Positions 13,519 to 25,695 of a stretch of 64,000 nucleotides of DNA are shown here, piece after piece (position 1 is the stretch's first letter; every line of letters begins with the position of its first letter). The stretch comes from Mercurialis annua (taxonomy: Eukaryota; Streptophyta; Magnoliopsida; Malpighiales; Euphorbiaceae): the NCBI RefSeq assembly GCF_937616625.2, contig NC_065577.1:21527501-21591500 (forward strand), given 5' to 3'. The notes beneath the pieces are model-generated. The model did no database searches. It had not been told where the DNA came from and saw only the letters and a program-made list of their open reading frames with translations. The translations under genes were made by a program, and so were the position numbers.

Positions 13519-13540
13519 CCCGGAAAATCCATTTTCCGGG
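13519..13540. other. 22-bp perfect hairpin in the LTR
   Basis: CCCGGAAAAT, a 2-base loop CC, then ATTTTCCGGG: a 10-bp perfect stem just beside the hairpin minisatellite. It is repeated unchanged in the other LTR at 20220-20241. It could be a protein-binding dyad or an RNA structure; there is no direct evidence. Confidence 0.8.
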
Positions 13541-14510
13541 CGCTTCGTCGCTCGCCGGCACTCCCGACATGCTCCCACTTCATTATAACACAAATTCCAA
13601 TCCAATTCATACCAAAAACGACTATAGAAACGCGATTACGATTCGTTTAATTCGTTAAAACGAAATAACCCTAATTTCCAATTCTCACAATAAAAACGTC
13701 AAGCTTACCTCGGTTTGAAGCTTAACGATGAAAGAGAATCGAATTCTGAACGAATCGATATAAAGAACTCGCGATTTGGGCAAGAAATGGCGAAACGGCG
13801 GCGGAACGTATCGATCGCCATTTTCCTTTCTTCTGTTCTTCATCGCCTCCTGATCCTTTTCCCTTTCCTTATTCTTAAGGTAATCTATCATATATATCTT
13901 AGCTAATTGACAACTTTGATCCTTCATTTCTTTAACTTAAACCATTTCTCTTTTAAACTTTCTAATTTAACCAAACGGTTAAATTATTCTTTTAACTCGA
14001 TTACTTACGTATTATTTATATCCAAATAAATAATACTAACCCAAAATTATTATTTTCGTCAATAATCGTCCAATTGCTATTTCCGAGGCTTAATTGGCTA
14101 ATTTGCACTTTAGCCCTTGAAACTTTTCAAAAGTTACAATTTAGCCCAAAACGTATCCGCGTCCGAATTTTAAAAGGTCTCCGATTGACCCGAAACTTTT
14201 ACCACATATACTATAAAACATTTCGCGGACCTTGGCGAAATAATTTCCATTTTTATCTCAAAGTGGCTAAATTACCACTTTGGTCCCTATACTTTATTTT
14301 GGGCTTTTCTTAACACTTTTCCTTTTAATTCCAATTCCAACTTTACAACTGTCATATGATATTAATAACTTCGTCGTTAACTTCCCGAAACCGACCTACT
14401 AACATTATGCATTTTAATCTTTATCAGAAATCTTTCTGATATCGCCACTCCGGCGAATCCAAACTGTACACGTGGTCCAATTAGCTAATTAATTATTTTG
14501 GGGTATTACA

Positions 14511-14523
14511 TTCTCCCCCCCTT
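14511..14523 (-). other. Polypurine tract of the LTR retrotransposon
   Basis: On the - strand this reads AAGGGGGGGAGAA immediately upstream of the 3' LTR. This is the expected place and composition for the primer of plus-strand DNA synthesis in LTR elements. Just upstream on that strand is ATTCGAGGACGAATT, which I associate with the 3' end of plant Ty3/Gypsy elements (from memory). Confidence 0.88.
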
Positions 14524-17500
14524 ATAAAAATTCGTCCTCGAATTTTCATATACTTTTCTTGACTTATCCTAAACTCTTAACATCTTGAACTCCCTTCATG
14601 ATAGGTACACCGTGTTCATTTCACGACGCCTATTGGTGCGTGAAATTATCATTTCAGTTATGTACTTCTTGTACAATAACGTCATTCATCATTGACGATC
14701 TTCATGTTACCACCTTCTTCTATCGTGATGTCAGATGTATTTTGATGCCTCGTGACCCTTTATCTTTAATCTTTTCGCTTCGATCTTATATACATGACAC
14801 TTTCATCTGTTCCTTGTTGAGTGATGTAAACACTCAAATGATCCGTACTTCGCTACTTGCATAGTCTCTTTCGTACTGCTGTTGTCACCATCTGATTGCT
14901 ATTCGTTGTGGTATTTGGAATCTAATCCCATTATCCACCATCCTCACTTATCTTGTTATACTTATGCAACTTCATCCTTTACTATTGTCGTTTATCAACT
15001 GTCGTATATGAGATATTTCTCATAGTGCATCCGTATAATGTCTTTGCTTTCCCTGCAAGGACTTACTTGATCTTTTTCTTTTTATGTTCTTGTACCTTAC
15101 GTACCACTTCCTTTGTCGTATTCTCGTTGACTTACTTCCCTTTTCCCTAAATGCGATGCACTAAACATTGAAAGTTCTTACCTCTTTTTACTTCTCATCA
15201 TTCTGTTTCATCTTTCATTCGTTAAATTCTTGGATAACTGTCTTTATTATCCCGTCCTCTATTCTACTTTACGATTATTGCTAACATCTTTTAAAAATTG
15301 TTAGTCTTACGTGATGTTTCTTTATACCACAGACACTTGTACATTACTGCTTGATATCCCATAAGAAAGAGTTGTTTAGTCTTTATGTAAACCTTCTTGG
15401 TTCAAGCGTAGCTGTTATGCATACGATCTTTGTACTAGGGAAACAATAATTGTCGTCATATTGGAGCTCCACTCTTGATCTATTCGGTGTATCTCGTTTA
15501 CTCACTTCTAATGAAAATCATTAATTCTTTCAACTCTCGTCGTTGTGTGTTGCTTTTGACAGTGTCATCACTGTCATCATTCCTATTTATCGCATACATG
15601 TTTCATTAATCTTCCCATTCGTCAATCTACTTTCTTACTTATCCAATTTCTCCCTGCACTTTTTTTTTTTTGCGAAGTTCTTTGCTTATACGTATTATGA
15701 ACGTAAACATTGTTTACGATGTTCATACCATACTGATCCTTATGATCATTTCGATATTCAAATCCTTATTGCCGTATTTGGCACTCTTACAATCTCTTCG
15801 CATCAATCTCCTATTGATATCAATTTCTCCTTTTTATGAGTCTCTCACTATGCGTCTCGTCATAATTCATCCTTTGGAATTCCGATATTAACTTTAGTAT
15901 TAACTTTTAAGTTATACTCGTCCTTAATTTCTCGTTTACCTTTTTGTTTCATCTTATCTATGTCCTTTCATTGTCTTATTAACGTTGATCATCTTACGAC
16001 CTTCAAGGATGCTTTTAGCATTTATCATTATAATCCAACTCTTTCTTATTTCTTTCTTCCTTCCAATTCTCAATCTTAGGTGCTCTTAGCTTTCAAATCA
16101 TTTCCATTGACTATCATGTAGCGTTAAGCTTACTTCTCATTATTATCTGTGATCTTGCTAATCCTACTCTTGTCCAAATCATAACTGTATTTCTTCATAA
16201 TTCTTCTTTGACTTCTTGTTCCTAATCAGTCAATAGGATTAATAGTTGTAATGCTATAACCCTACGGTACCTTTCTTATGTTCCATATTCATGTTCTTAT
16301 CGCACGCCTCGTTTGTCTTCTATTGCATTCTTGTTATTCTTCTTCATTATACTTTGTATCTCTTATATTTCTTGTTTTAACATTTTTAACTTCGACTATT
16401 AATACAGGGTTGCAATCTTTTCGTTTAAATTACTCGACGTGCTACGCTCTCGCATATTTACTTATTGTACTCTTCTGACAATTTAACTGTCAGTGGATCC
16501 AATCCTATGTTCCTGTCCTCTTTATCCTTCTTTGTTTCTATGTGTCCGCGATTACATAGAATTCCATCTCTCTAATCTCCTTGTCAACTCTCCACGTGAC
16601 TTTTCTCTTTTCTTTTCCTCGATCACTCTTATCGAGTCACTTGCGACATACGCAGGTTATCCGTACTTTCTTAATACTTATTACCTTAACTGGTCTCTTA
16701 TTATCCATAACCTGTTTTTGAATCCTTATATCTTATTATACATACCTCATCCCTCCTTCCACATGGGTACTCTCTTGTAGATATCTTACTTCTACCTCTT
16801 GTCTCATATTTCGATCTATCTGGTGTTACTTTCTTTAGTATAGCTCAGTTCTGACATTAAGTCTCCTCTTTACATCCTTTCACGCATTTCAATGCCTGAA
16901 GTTTCAATTACATACAAAACATGTTCGATGCTATATATTGCATCCTAACTATTCATGGATTACTATTAATCTTTCACATCAATCGCGCCATGCACTCTAC
17001 GCCTTATTAGCCAAACTTAAAACTTAAGATTTCGTGCTTCGCGCACATCATTCACACTTATACTTGTCCTAATCTTTTCATTCACTTTATCGACATATAT
17101 CCATTATCGATATTCTTATGAAATCTACTTCACGTTCTCGGTTTGCCGATCGTAATGGTTAATACTTAGGTAACCATCTTAGGGACATCGTGTCCCAGTA
17201 AGAACTTGATCCAACGGTTCAATAAAGAGTTGTCACGATCTTATTGAACCCGACGACTTTCTAATATTACGCAATATTCACCTTATCCTTTCATAAGGAT
17301 AATCTTTTATCTTCAAGGTATAAACTGTGAGTTTATTTCTATGCTCGACTATCCTCTTTCTTACTTCTATGATATGGTAGCATGATGCTCTAATCACTTC
17401 GTTTAAAGATAGGAATATCCCGGTTCATCGTTCGATTAGTTACATTTTGCTACTCACATACCTCTTACCATTCGCTTCTCGTATATAAACTTCATTCTTC

Positions 17501-18570
17501 TTATATACCTCCTTCCTTATCTCGTAGTTTAATATCTTTGACGTCCTGTCAAAGAGATACTTACTTCCTAACTTATCACTAATCTGGTACGCGTCACTTT
17601 CCAATACATCTATGATTTTTAGTTATACTCTAACGCGTTAACTCAAAACTAAGTTTATATCCTAAAGGCATAACCTCTATGTTTTCCCAATTACACGTAT
17701 TCATTCGCTTCATGGCCTTGATCGCAGCTTGTTCGCGAGCACTTCACTTCCGTTACAGAGTTTTGGTCTAGGTATACTTACATAAAAACAAAACTCCTTG
17801 AAAACTCTTTCAAACAAAACATCTCATTTAGAAATATAAATCGAAATTTCATTTAAATCTTAGCAAAATTGTGCACTAGGGTGATGACGTCTCTCATCCC
17901 CAAAGAGTTGCCACATCTCACCTTTTCGTCTGAACATAATGCATATGATGCATGTACTATTTATGCATGTATTCATTTATGGTTCTTTTCATTAGCAGTG
18001 TATGTAGTGATGCACTTCTATCAATGTCGTGGCATTTATCAATGACTATCTCGGGTCTAGGCACAATTATGCTTTCAAAATCGTTTAAACAAAACAACTC
18101 GTAAAAGTTGTAAACTTTGAGTTTTGTAAGTTCTCTAAACCTTTAAACTCTGTATCCAGAAAGTTCTTCAACTTTTATAACTTTGCATTCCTTCTTCATT
18201 CTATTTTTGACGCTTCGATCGATCGAATTCGACAGCATATTGGCGTTATTCAATGCCAACCACATACGTGTTACTATCAAATCATAGTAACATCGACTAT
18301 ATTCTAGTCATAGGGGCATTGCATCTCCCGAAATTCCATCTGGATATGCATGTCGCATAAGCATATCCTACCACAAATAAAATATGCATATGCATCTCAT
18401 ATATGTATGTCATAGAAACAAACAAGTATTTCACAAACCAACCTATCGCACTTATCGTAAAACAAGCAATGCAAACTACTTGGATCAGACAGAACTCAAC
18501 TCTTTTGCTGCAGTAGTTCCTAGGTCACTTAACTAACAAAACACATATTAGCAGAGGTAACTGGACCAAC
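14524..18570 (-). mobile_element. Internal region of the LTR element, no coding capacity seen
   Basis: About 4 kb between polypurine tract and primer site. The + strand is markedly pyrimidine-rich (long T/C stretches), so the element's sense strand is purine-rich. Frames of 65-98 codons on the + strand (between 14598 and 16780) are antisense to the element, consist of low-complexity Ser/Leu/Phe/Tyr-rich peptides and are taken as chance products of the base bias. No tRNA gene, captured host gene or nested element is recognisable. The region near the primer site probably serves as leader and packaging sequence; this is inferred from position only. Confidence 0.7.
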
Positions 18571-18583
18571 TGCTCTGATACCA
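18571..18583 (-). other. Primer-binding site, initiator-Met tRNA type
   Basis: On the - strand this reads TGGTATCAGAGCA, four bases inside the 5' LTR (LTR end at 18588). It is complementary to the 3' end of plant initiator methionine tRNA, the usual primer for Ty1/Copia and many Ty3/Gypsy elements. It fixes the direction of the element: 5' LTR at 18588-21211 and 3' LTR at 11869-14510. Confidence 0.92.
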
Positions 18584-20075
18584 CAATTGTCACGACCCAA
18601 ATTATTGAGCCGAGACCGGCGCTAGGGAATGGGAGTGGTAGCTCCAAAACCCGTAGCAAGCCTAAAACCATTATTAATTTTTCGCGAATTAAAACATATT
18701 ACTATATATAAAACGTTTTCAGACATCTTCTTTAAATAATATAATTCAAATATCGAAATATTGTATCCCTTTCCTGAAAACGTTTGCAGCACAATTCCTT
18801 AGAAACCAGGGTCTTACCGAGCGATATCTCATATCCAGCACCGCCCTGTTTCTGATCACAAACATAACCAATTCCTCTCAAGGCAATTGGTACTCAATTC
18901 AAACGGATAAAACATCACCTTTATAAATAACTTATTTATAAAATTATGTCAGAGTTTACTTTCAAATACCGTTTGAAATCGAATCATAAACTTTATACTG
19001 ACACCTATTGACTACTGCAGCTCTATAAAACTCATACTTTGTGTGAGCCAAAAGGGCTGCTGACACAAAGGAGATGGTCTGTCTGATCCGACTTCTACTA
19101 CCTGCAAACATCAAAGTGAGGGGTCAGTATTTGGGAAATACTGAGTGAGTTTGCATTTACTAACAGTATTTCATTAAAGACACAGCATCGCATTTTAAGA
19201 AAACGATACTATAAAATATATAACATGTATTTGATCCGTACGAAACTAATATCCTAGCATGCGACACATCTCTCGAATAATCATATATCGTTCAATCCAA
19301 TCATAATTATCAATTGCGAGTCCAACTCGCTGGTGGCCCAGCCACTAGATACGGGGACTTCCAGGCTACACCGTAGCCGAGTTCACTCTGCGTATCTAAA
19401 TCATAACCCAATCGTAAATTTCATATTCATCAACAGCTCACAGCTGTGTCAAGTCATTTCTCAATGCAAACATACTAGACTGACTCGATACTGGTGATCA
19501 CACAGCCTATTGACACCCAATAGGTAGCTAGTTTCATCGGATCGCATACTAGTTCGTATATACAGAAATTAAATAAACGTATAACATTCAATCAAATCAT
19601 ATAACATGCGATGCGTAAAAACAGTGTACGTATTTATATAAAATAACTTTATATATAATACACGAAAGTAAAATGCAACTCACAGTGACCGCTATTCCAA
19701 AATTGCATTATCGTCAATTTATAACGTGGGTTCCGTGAGTCATATGATCTCGTAGCTATTCCGGTTCGTCGTCCTGATAGCTTGTCGATACATCCGTTTC
19801 CTATTCAAATTACTCATACGTTTAATTCATAAACGTAAATTGAATACTAAAGTCCTAAGTTATAAACTTAGGTTCTTTATATACTTCGAAGCTCTAGTCG
19901 AACACGTTATGTTTGACACCCAAATTTCCCGTTTTCGAGATTTGTAATCCATTTTCAACATCCGACATATTCGAATTCGGGAGGCTAGGTCAAAACGAGT
20001 CAAGATACTCAAACAGGTGCGATAGCCTGCAGTGCGAGCGCACAAAAGGGTCCCGTGCGTTCGCACTGACGGTCT

Positions 20076-20210
20076 GGTGTGCGTCCGCACACCAGCAGGT
20101 GTGCGTTCGCACACATAGGTGTGCGTTCGCACACCCTGTGCGTTCGCACACTGGTGTGCGTTCGCACACCATGTGTGCGTCCGCACACTACGGTGTGCGT
20201 TCGCACACCC
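20076..20210. repeat. LTR hairpin minisatellite, seven units (5' LTR)
   Basis: The counterpart of 13357-13509 with one 18-bp unit fewer. Units are again GTGTGCG-TT-CGCACAC hairpins. It is the only length difference I see between the two LTRs. Confidence 0.9.
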
Positions 20211-20219
20211 ATAGCAGCT

Positions 20220-20241
20220 CCCGGAAAATCCATTTTCCGGG
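20220..20241. other. 22-bp perfect hairpin in the 5' LTR
   Basis: Identical to the 10-bp-stem hairpin at 13519-13540, next to the minisatellite. Confidence 0.8.
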
Positions 20242-21211
20242 CGCTTCGTCGCTCGTCGGCACTCCCGACATGCTCCCACTTCATTATAACACAAATTCCA
20301 ATCCAATTCATACCAAAAACGACTATAGAAACGCGATTACGATTCGTTTAATTCGTTAAAACGAAATAACCCTAATTTCCAATTCTCACAATAAAAACGT
20401 CAAGCTTACCTCGGTTTGAAGCTTAACGATGAAAGAGAATCGAATTCTGAACGAATCGATATAAAGAACTCGCGATTTGGGCAAGAAATGGCGAAACGGC
20501 GGCGGAACGTATCGATCGCCATTTTCCTTTCTTCTGTTCTTCATCGCCTCCTGATCCTTTTCCCTTTCCTTATTCTTAAGGTAATCTATCATATATATCT
20601 TAGCTAATTGACAACTTTGATCCTTCATTTCTTTAACTTAAACCATTTCTCTTTTAAACTTTCTAATTTAACCAAACGGTTAAATTATTCTTTTAACTCG
20701 ATTACTTACGTATTATTTATATCCAAATAAATAATACTAACCCAAAATTATTATTTTCGTCAATAATCGTCCAATTGCTATTTCCGAGGCTTAATTGGCT
20801 AATTTGCACTTTAGCCCTTGAAACTTTTCAAAAGTTACAATTTAGCCCAAAACGTATCCGCGTCCGAATTTTAAAAGGTCTCCGATTGACCCGAAACTTT
20901 TACCACATATACTATAAAACATTTCGCGGACCTTGGCGAAATAATTTCCATTTTTATCTCAAAGTGGCTAAATTACCACTTTGGTCCCTATACTTTATTT
21001 TGGGCTTTTCTTAACACTTTTCCTTTTAATTCCAATTCCAACTTTACAACTGTCATATGATATTAATAACTTCGTCGTTAACTTCCCGAAACCGACCTAC
21101 TAACATTATGCATTTTAATCTTTATCAGAAATCTTTCTGATATCGCCACTCCGGCGAATCCAAACTGTACACGTGGTCCAATTAGCTAATTAATTATTTT
21201 GGGGTATTACA

Positions 21212-21216
21212 TCTCT
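21212..21216. other. Target-site duplication TCTCT, right copy
   Basis: Matches 11864-11868. Satellite continues directly after it as TTAACGCGTCG, in register with the sequence left of the element. Confidence 0.93.
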
Positions 21217-24200
21217 TTAACGCGTCGTTCCGATTACCTAAGCATGGTTAGTTTATACTACGCAAAGTGTGCGTGAAAAGTGACAATAGATTAGTATGTC
21301 GTGACTCAAGTCTCCTTAACTTGTTTCTGATTACCTATGCATGGTTACGATAGATTAGTATGGCGCATCTTAAGTCTCTTTAACGCGTCGTTCGATTACT
21401 ATCCTTATGTCGTGTCACAAGTCTCTTTAACGCGTGTTCCGTTTAGCTAAGCAAGGTTAGGTTATATTACGCAAAGTGTGCGTGAAATGTAACGCTAGAT
21501 TAGTATGTCGCGTCACAGGTCTCTCTAACGCGTCGTTCCGATTACCTAAGCATCATTAGGCTATATTACGCAAAGTGTGCGTGAAAAGTGACGCTAAATT
21601 AGTATGTCGCGTCTCAAGTCTTTTTAATGTGTCATTCTAATTACCCATGGTTAGGTTATATTACGCAAACTCTGCGTAAAAAGTGACGCTAGATTAGTAT
21701 GGCGTGCACTTTAGCGCATCGTTTTTATTACCATGCTTATGTCGCGTCACAAGTCTCTCTAACGCGTCGTTCTGATTACCTAAGCATGGCTGAGTTATAT
21801 TACGCAAAGTGTGCATGAAAAGTGACATTAGATTAATATGTCGCGTCACAAGTCTCCCTAACGCGTCACCTAAGCATCATTAGGCTATATTACGCAAAGT
21901 GTGCGTGAAAAGTGAAGCTAAATTAGTATGTCGCGTCTCAAGTCTCTTTAACGCGTTGTTTTGATTACCATGCTTATGTCGCGTCTCAAATCTCTCTAAC
22001 GCGTCGTTCCCATTACCCATTGTTAGCTTATATTACACAAAATGTGCGTGAAAAGTGACGCTAGATTAGTATGTCGCGTCTCAAGTCTCTTTCATGCGTC
22101 ATTCCGATTACCTAAGCATGGTTAGGTTATATTACGCAAAGTCTGCATAAAACGTGACGCAAAGTGTGTGTGAAAAGTGACAATAGATTAGTATGTCGTG
22201 TCTCAAAGTCTCTATAACACGTCGTTCCGATTACCAAATCATGGTTATGTTATATTACGCCAAGTGCGTGTTAAAAGTATTGCAGAATTAGTTTGTCTCG
22301 TCACAAGTCTCTTTAACATGTTGTTACGATTGCCTAAGCTTGCTTAAGTTATATTACGTAGTGTAAGTAAAAAGTGAGGCTAGATTAGTGTGGCACGTCT
22401 CAAGTCTTTTTAACGCTTTGTTTCGATTCCATGCTTATGTCACGTTAGAAGTCTCTCTGACACAATTTTCCGATTTCCAAAGCATGGTTAGGTTATATTA
22501 CACATAGTGTGCGTGAAAAGTGACAATAGATTAGTATGTCGCGTCGCAAGTCTCTTTAACATGTCGTTCCGATAAACATGGGGAGTTTATTTTTCGCAAA
22601 GTGTGCGTGAAAAGTGACGCTAGATTAGTATGTCGCATCTCAAGTCTCTTTAAGGAGTCGTTCCGATTACCTAATCATGGTTAGGTTGTATTACGCAAAG
22701 TGTGCGTGAAAAGTGACGGCTAGTTTAGTATGCCGCCTCTCAAGTCTCTTTAACTCGTCGTTCTGATTACCTAAGCATGGTTAGGTTATATTATGCAAAG
22801 AGTGCGTGAATGGCGTTTTTCAAGTCTCTTTGACGTGTAGTTTCGGTTACCATGTTTATGTCGCGTCACAAGTGTCTCTAACGCGTCGTTATGATTATCT
22901 AAGCATGGTTAGGTTAGATTACGCAGAGTGTGCGTGAAAATTGAAGCTAGATTAGTATGTCGTGTCTCAAGTCTCTCTAACGTGTTGTTCCGATTACCTA
23001 AGCATGGTTAGGTTATATTACGCAAAGTGTGCGTGACAAGTGACGCTAGATTAGTATGTCACGTCTTAAGTCTCTTTAACGTGTGTTCCGAATACCTAAG
23101 CATGGTTAGGTAGTGTCCATGAAAAGTGACGCTAGATTAGTATGTCGCGTCTGAAGTCTCTTTAACGCGTCGTTCCGATTACCTAAGCATTGTTAGGTTA
23201 TATTACGCAAAGTCTGCGTGAAAAGTGACGCTAGATTAGTGTGTCGCGTCTCAAGTCTCTTTAACGCGTCGTTCCGATTATCTAAGCATGGTTAGGTAGT
23301 GTCCGTGAAAAGTGACGCTAGATTAGTATGTCGTGTCTCAAGTCTCTTTGTGTCGTTCTGATTACCTATGCATGGTTAGGTTATATAACATGTGTGCGTG
23401 AATACTGTCGCTTGATAGTATGTCGCGTCTCAAGCCTCTTTAACGTGTCGTTCCGATTACCTAAGCATTGTTAGATTATATTACGCAAAGTGTGCGTGAA
23501 AAATTACGGTAGATTAGTATGTTACGTCTCAAGTCTCTTAACGCGTCGTTCCGATTATCTAAGCACGGTTACGATATATTACGCAAAGAGTGCGTAAAAA
23601 GTTACACCAGATTAGTATGGCGTGTTTTAAGTCTCTTTAACGCGTTGTTTTGCTTACCATGCTTATGTCGCGTCACAAGTGTCTCTAGTTAGATTAACCA
23701 AAAGTGACGCTAGATTAGTATATCGCGTCTCAGGTCTCTTTAACGTTACGATTATCTAAGCATGGTTAGGTCAAAGTGTGCGTGAAAAGTGACGCTAGAT
23801 TAGTATGTCACGTGAAAAGTCTCTCTAACACATGGTTGTGATTTCCTAAGTATGGTTAGGTATGTGTCGTTTTGATTACCATGCTTATGTCGCGTCACAA
23901 GTCTCTCTAACGTGTCGTTCCGATTACCTAAGCATGGTTAGGTTATATTAGGCTAAGTGTGCGTGAAAAATTACAATAGATTAGTATGTCGCGTCATAAG
24001 TCTATTTAACGCGTCGTTCCAATTACTTAAGCATGGTTAGGTTATATTACACAGAGTGTACGTGAAAAGTGACGCTAGATTAGTATGTCGCGTCTCAAGG
24101 CTCTCTAACACGTCGTTCTGATTACCATGGTTAGGTTATACTACGCAAAGTGTGCGTGAAAAGTGACGCTAGATTAGTATGTCGCGTCTCAATTCTCTTT

Positions 24201-25695
24201 ATCGCGTTGTTCCGATTACCTAAGCATGGTTAGGTTATATTACACAAAGCGTGCGTGAAAAGTAACGCTAGATTAGTATGTCGCATCTCAAGTCTCTTTA
24301 ATGCGTCGTTTCAATTACCTTGCTTATGTCGCATTACAAGTCTCTCTAACGCGTCGTTCCGATTATCTAAGTATGGTTACGTTATATTACACAAATTGTT
24401 CATGAAAAGTGAAAATAGATTAGTATGTCACTTCTCAAGTCTCTTTAACGCGTCGTTCCTATTTCCTAAACATGGTTAGGTTAATATATTAGTATGTCGT
24501 GTCTCAAGTCTATTTAACGCGTCGTTCCTATTACCTAAGCATGGTATGGTTATATTACGCAAGGTGTGCGTGAAAAGTGACGCTAGATTAGTATGTCGCG
24601 TCTCAAGTCAATTTAAGCCGTCTTTCCGATTACCTAAGCATGGTTAGGTTATATTACACAAAGTGCGAGTACAAAGTGACGCTAAATTAGTATGGCGCGT
24701 CTCAAGTGACTTTAACGCGTCGTTCCGATTACCTAAGCAAGGTTAGGTTATATTACGCAAAGTTTGCATAAAAAGTGACGCTAGATTAGTATGTCACGTC
24801 ACAAGTCTCTCTAACGCGTCGTTCCAATTACCTAAGCATGGTTATATTATATTACGCAAAGTGTGCATGAAAAGTGACGCTAGTTTATTATGTCGCGTCT
24901 CAAGTCTCTTTAATGCGTCGTTTGGATTACATAAGAATGGTTAGATTATATTATGCAAAGTGTGCGTGAAAAGTGACAATAGATTAGTATGTCGCGTCTT
25001 AAGTCTCTTTAACGGGTTGTTTCAATTACCATGCTCATGTCGCTACACAAGTCTCTTTAACACGTCGTTACGGTTACCAAAGTACAGTTAGGTTATACTA
25101 CGCAATGTGTGCGTAAAAAGTGACGCTGGATTAGTATGGCACATCTCAAGTCTATTTAACGCGTCGTTTTGATTACCATGCTTATGTCACGCTACAAGTC
25201 TCTTTAACACGTCATTCCGATTACCAAAGAATGGTTAGGTTATATTACGCAAAGTGTGCGTGAAAAGTTACAATGATTAGTATGTCGCGTATCAAGTCTT
25301 AATAACGCCTCGTTCCGATTACCTAAGCATGCTTAGGTCCGATTACCAAAGCATGGTTAGATAATATTACGCAATGTGTGCGTAAAAAGTGACGCTAGAT
25401 TAGTATGGCGCGTCTCAAGTCTCTTTAATGCGTCGTTTTGATTGCCATGCTTATGTCACGTTACACGTCTCTTTAACACGTCGTTTCAATTACCAAAGCA
25501 TGGTTAGGTTATATTACACAAAGTGTGCGTGAAAAGTGATATTAGTATGTCGCGTCTCAAGTCTCTATAACGCTTCGTTTCGATTACCTAAGCATGGTTA
25601 GGTTATTTTACACAGAGTGTGCGTGAAAAGTGACGCTAGATTAGTATGTCGCGCGTCTCAAGTCTCTTTAACGCGTCGTTCTGATTACCTAAGTA
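21212..25695 (+). repeat. 99-bp satellite array, + orientation (block 4)
   Basis: Continuation of block 3 after the retrotransposon. The part at about 22440-25640 is one of three related copies (the others are 41097-44487 in the same direction and about 51400-54760 inverted). It shares rare features with them such as CATGGGGAGTTTATTTTTCGC near 22580. Unlike the other two it has no Stowaway MITE; at the equivalent place near 23110 about 13 bp are missing. The frame at 24255-24479 is a satellite shadow. No gene is seen. Confidence 0.92.

Larger units (their letters stand above)
11869..14510 (-). repeat. 3' LTR (2642 bp)
   Basis: On the element's strand this is the downstream LTR, directly following the polypurine tract at 14511-14523. 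It begins TGTAATACCCC (at 14510) and ends GGGTCGTGACA (at 11869). It is 18 bp longer than the other LTR because it has one extra copy of the GTGTGCG-TT-CGCACAC hairpin unit. The open frames in this LTR (for example 13141-13605 on - and 13194-13658 on +) run through that minisatellite, are present on both strands and do not resemble a known protein. Confidence 0.93.
11869..21211 (-). mobile_element. Non-autonomous (LARD-like) LTR retrotransposon, probably Ty3/Gypsy
   Basis: A complete 9343-bp element inserted in the satellite. It has two long LTRs (2642 and 2624 bp) with TGTAATACC...GGTCGTGACA ends in its own - strand orientation, a 5-bp TSD, an initiator-Met tRNA primer site and a polypurine tract. 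The 4077-bp internal region shows no gag-pol reading frame: there is no - strand frame of 60 codons or more, and I find no protease, reverse transcriptase or integrase motif. It would therefore need enzymes from an autonomous relative. The Ty3/Gypsy call rests on the Met primer site, the TTCGAGGACGAAT-type sequence before the polypurine tract, and the LTR ends; it is an inference. By eye the LTRs differ at about eight substitutions and one 18-bp repeat unit (about 0.3%), so the insertion is young. The matching site in the right arm of the large inverted repeat (near 56071) is empty. Confidence 0.93.
18588..21211 (-). repeat. 5' LTR (2624 bp)
   Basis: This LTR lies beside the primer site and so should carry the promoter of the element on the - strand. 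It is nearly identical to 11869-14510. By eye the differences are single-base changes near 18656, 18766, 19284, 19443, 19765, 19891, 20003 and 20256, plus one missing 18-bp hairpin unit. I did not identify a convincing TATA box. It is followed by the right TSD copy and then by satellite in register. Confidence 0.93.

Noticed and set aside
13141..13658. Matching 154- and 148-codon frames in the two LTRs on both strands
   Set aside because: They run through the CpG-rich hairpin minisatellite, are open on several frames at once, and are identical only because LTRs are duplicates. No known protein is recognised.
14598..16780. Several + strand frames of 65-98 codons in the retrotransposon interior
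   Set aside because: They are antisense to the element and Ser/Leu/Phe/Tyr-rich because the strand is T/C-rich. No domain motif is visible.
11869..21211. Assembly artefact creating the duplicated 2.6-kb LTRs
   Set aside because: Exact 5-bp target duplication, correct TG...CA ends, primer site and polypurine tract, plus scattered differences between copies, all fit a genuine retrotransposon insertion.
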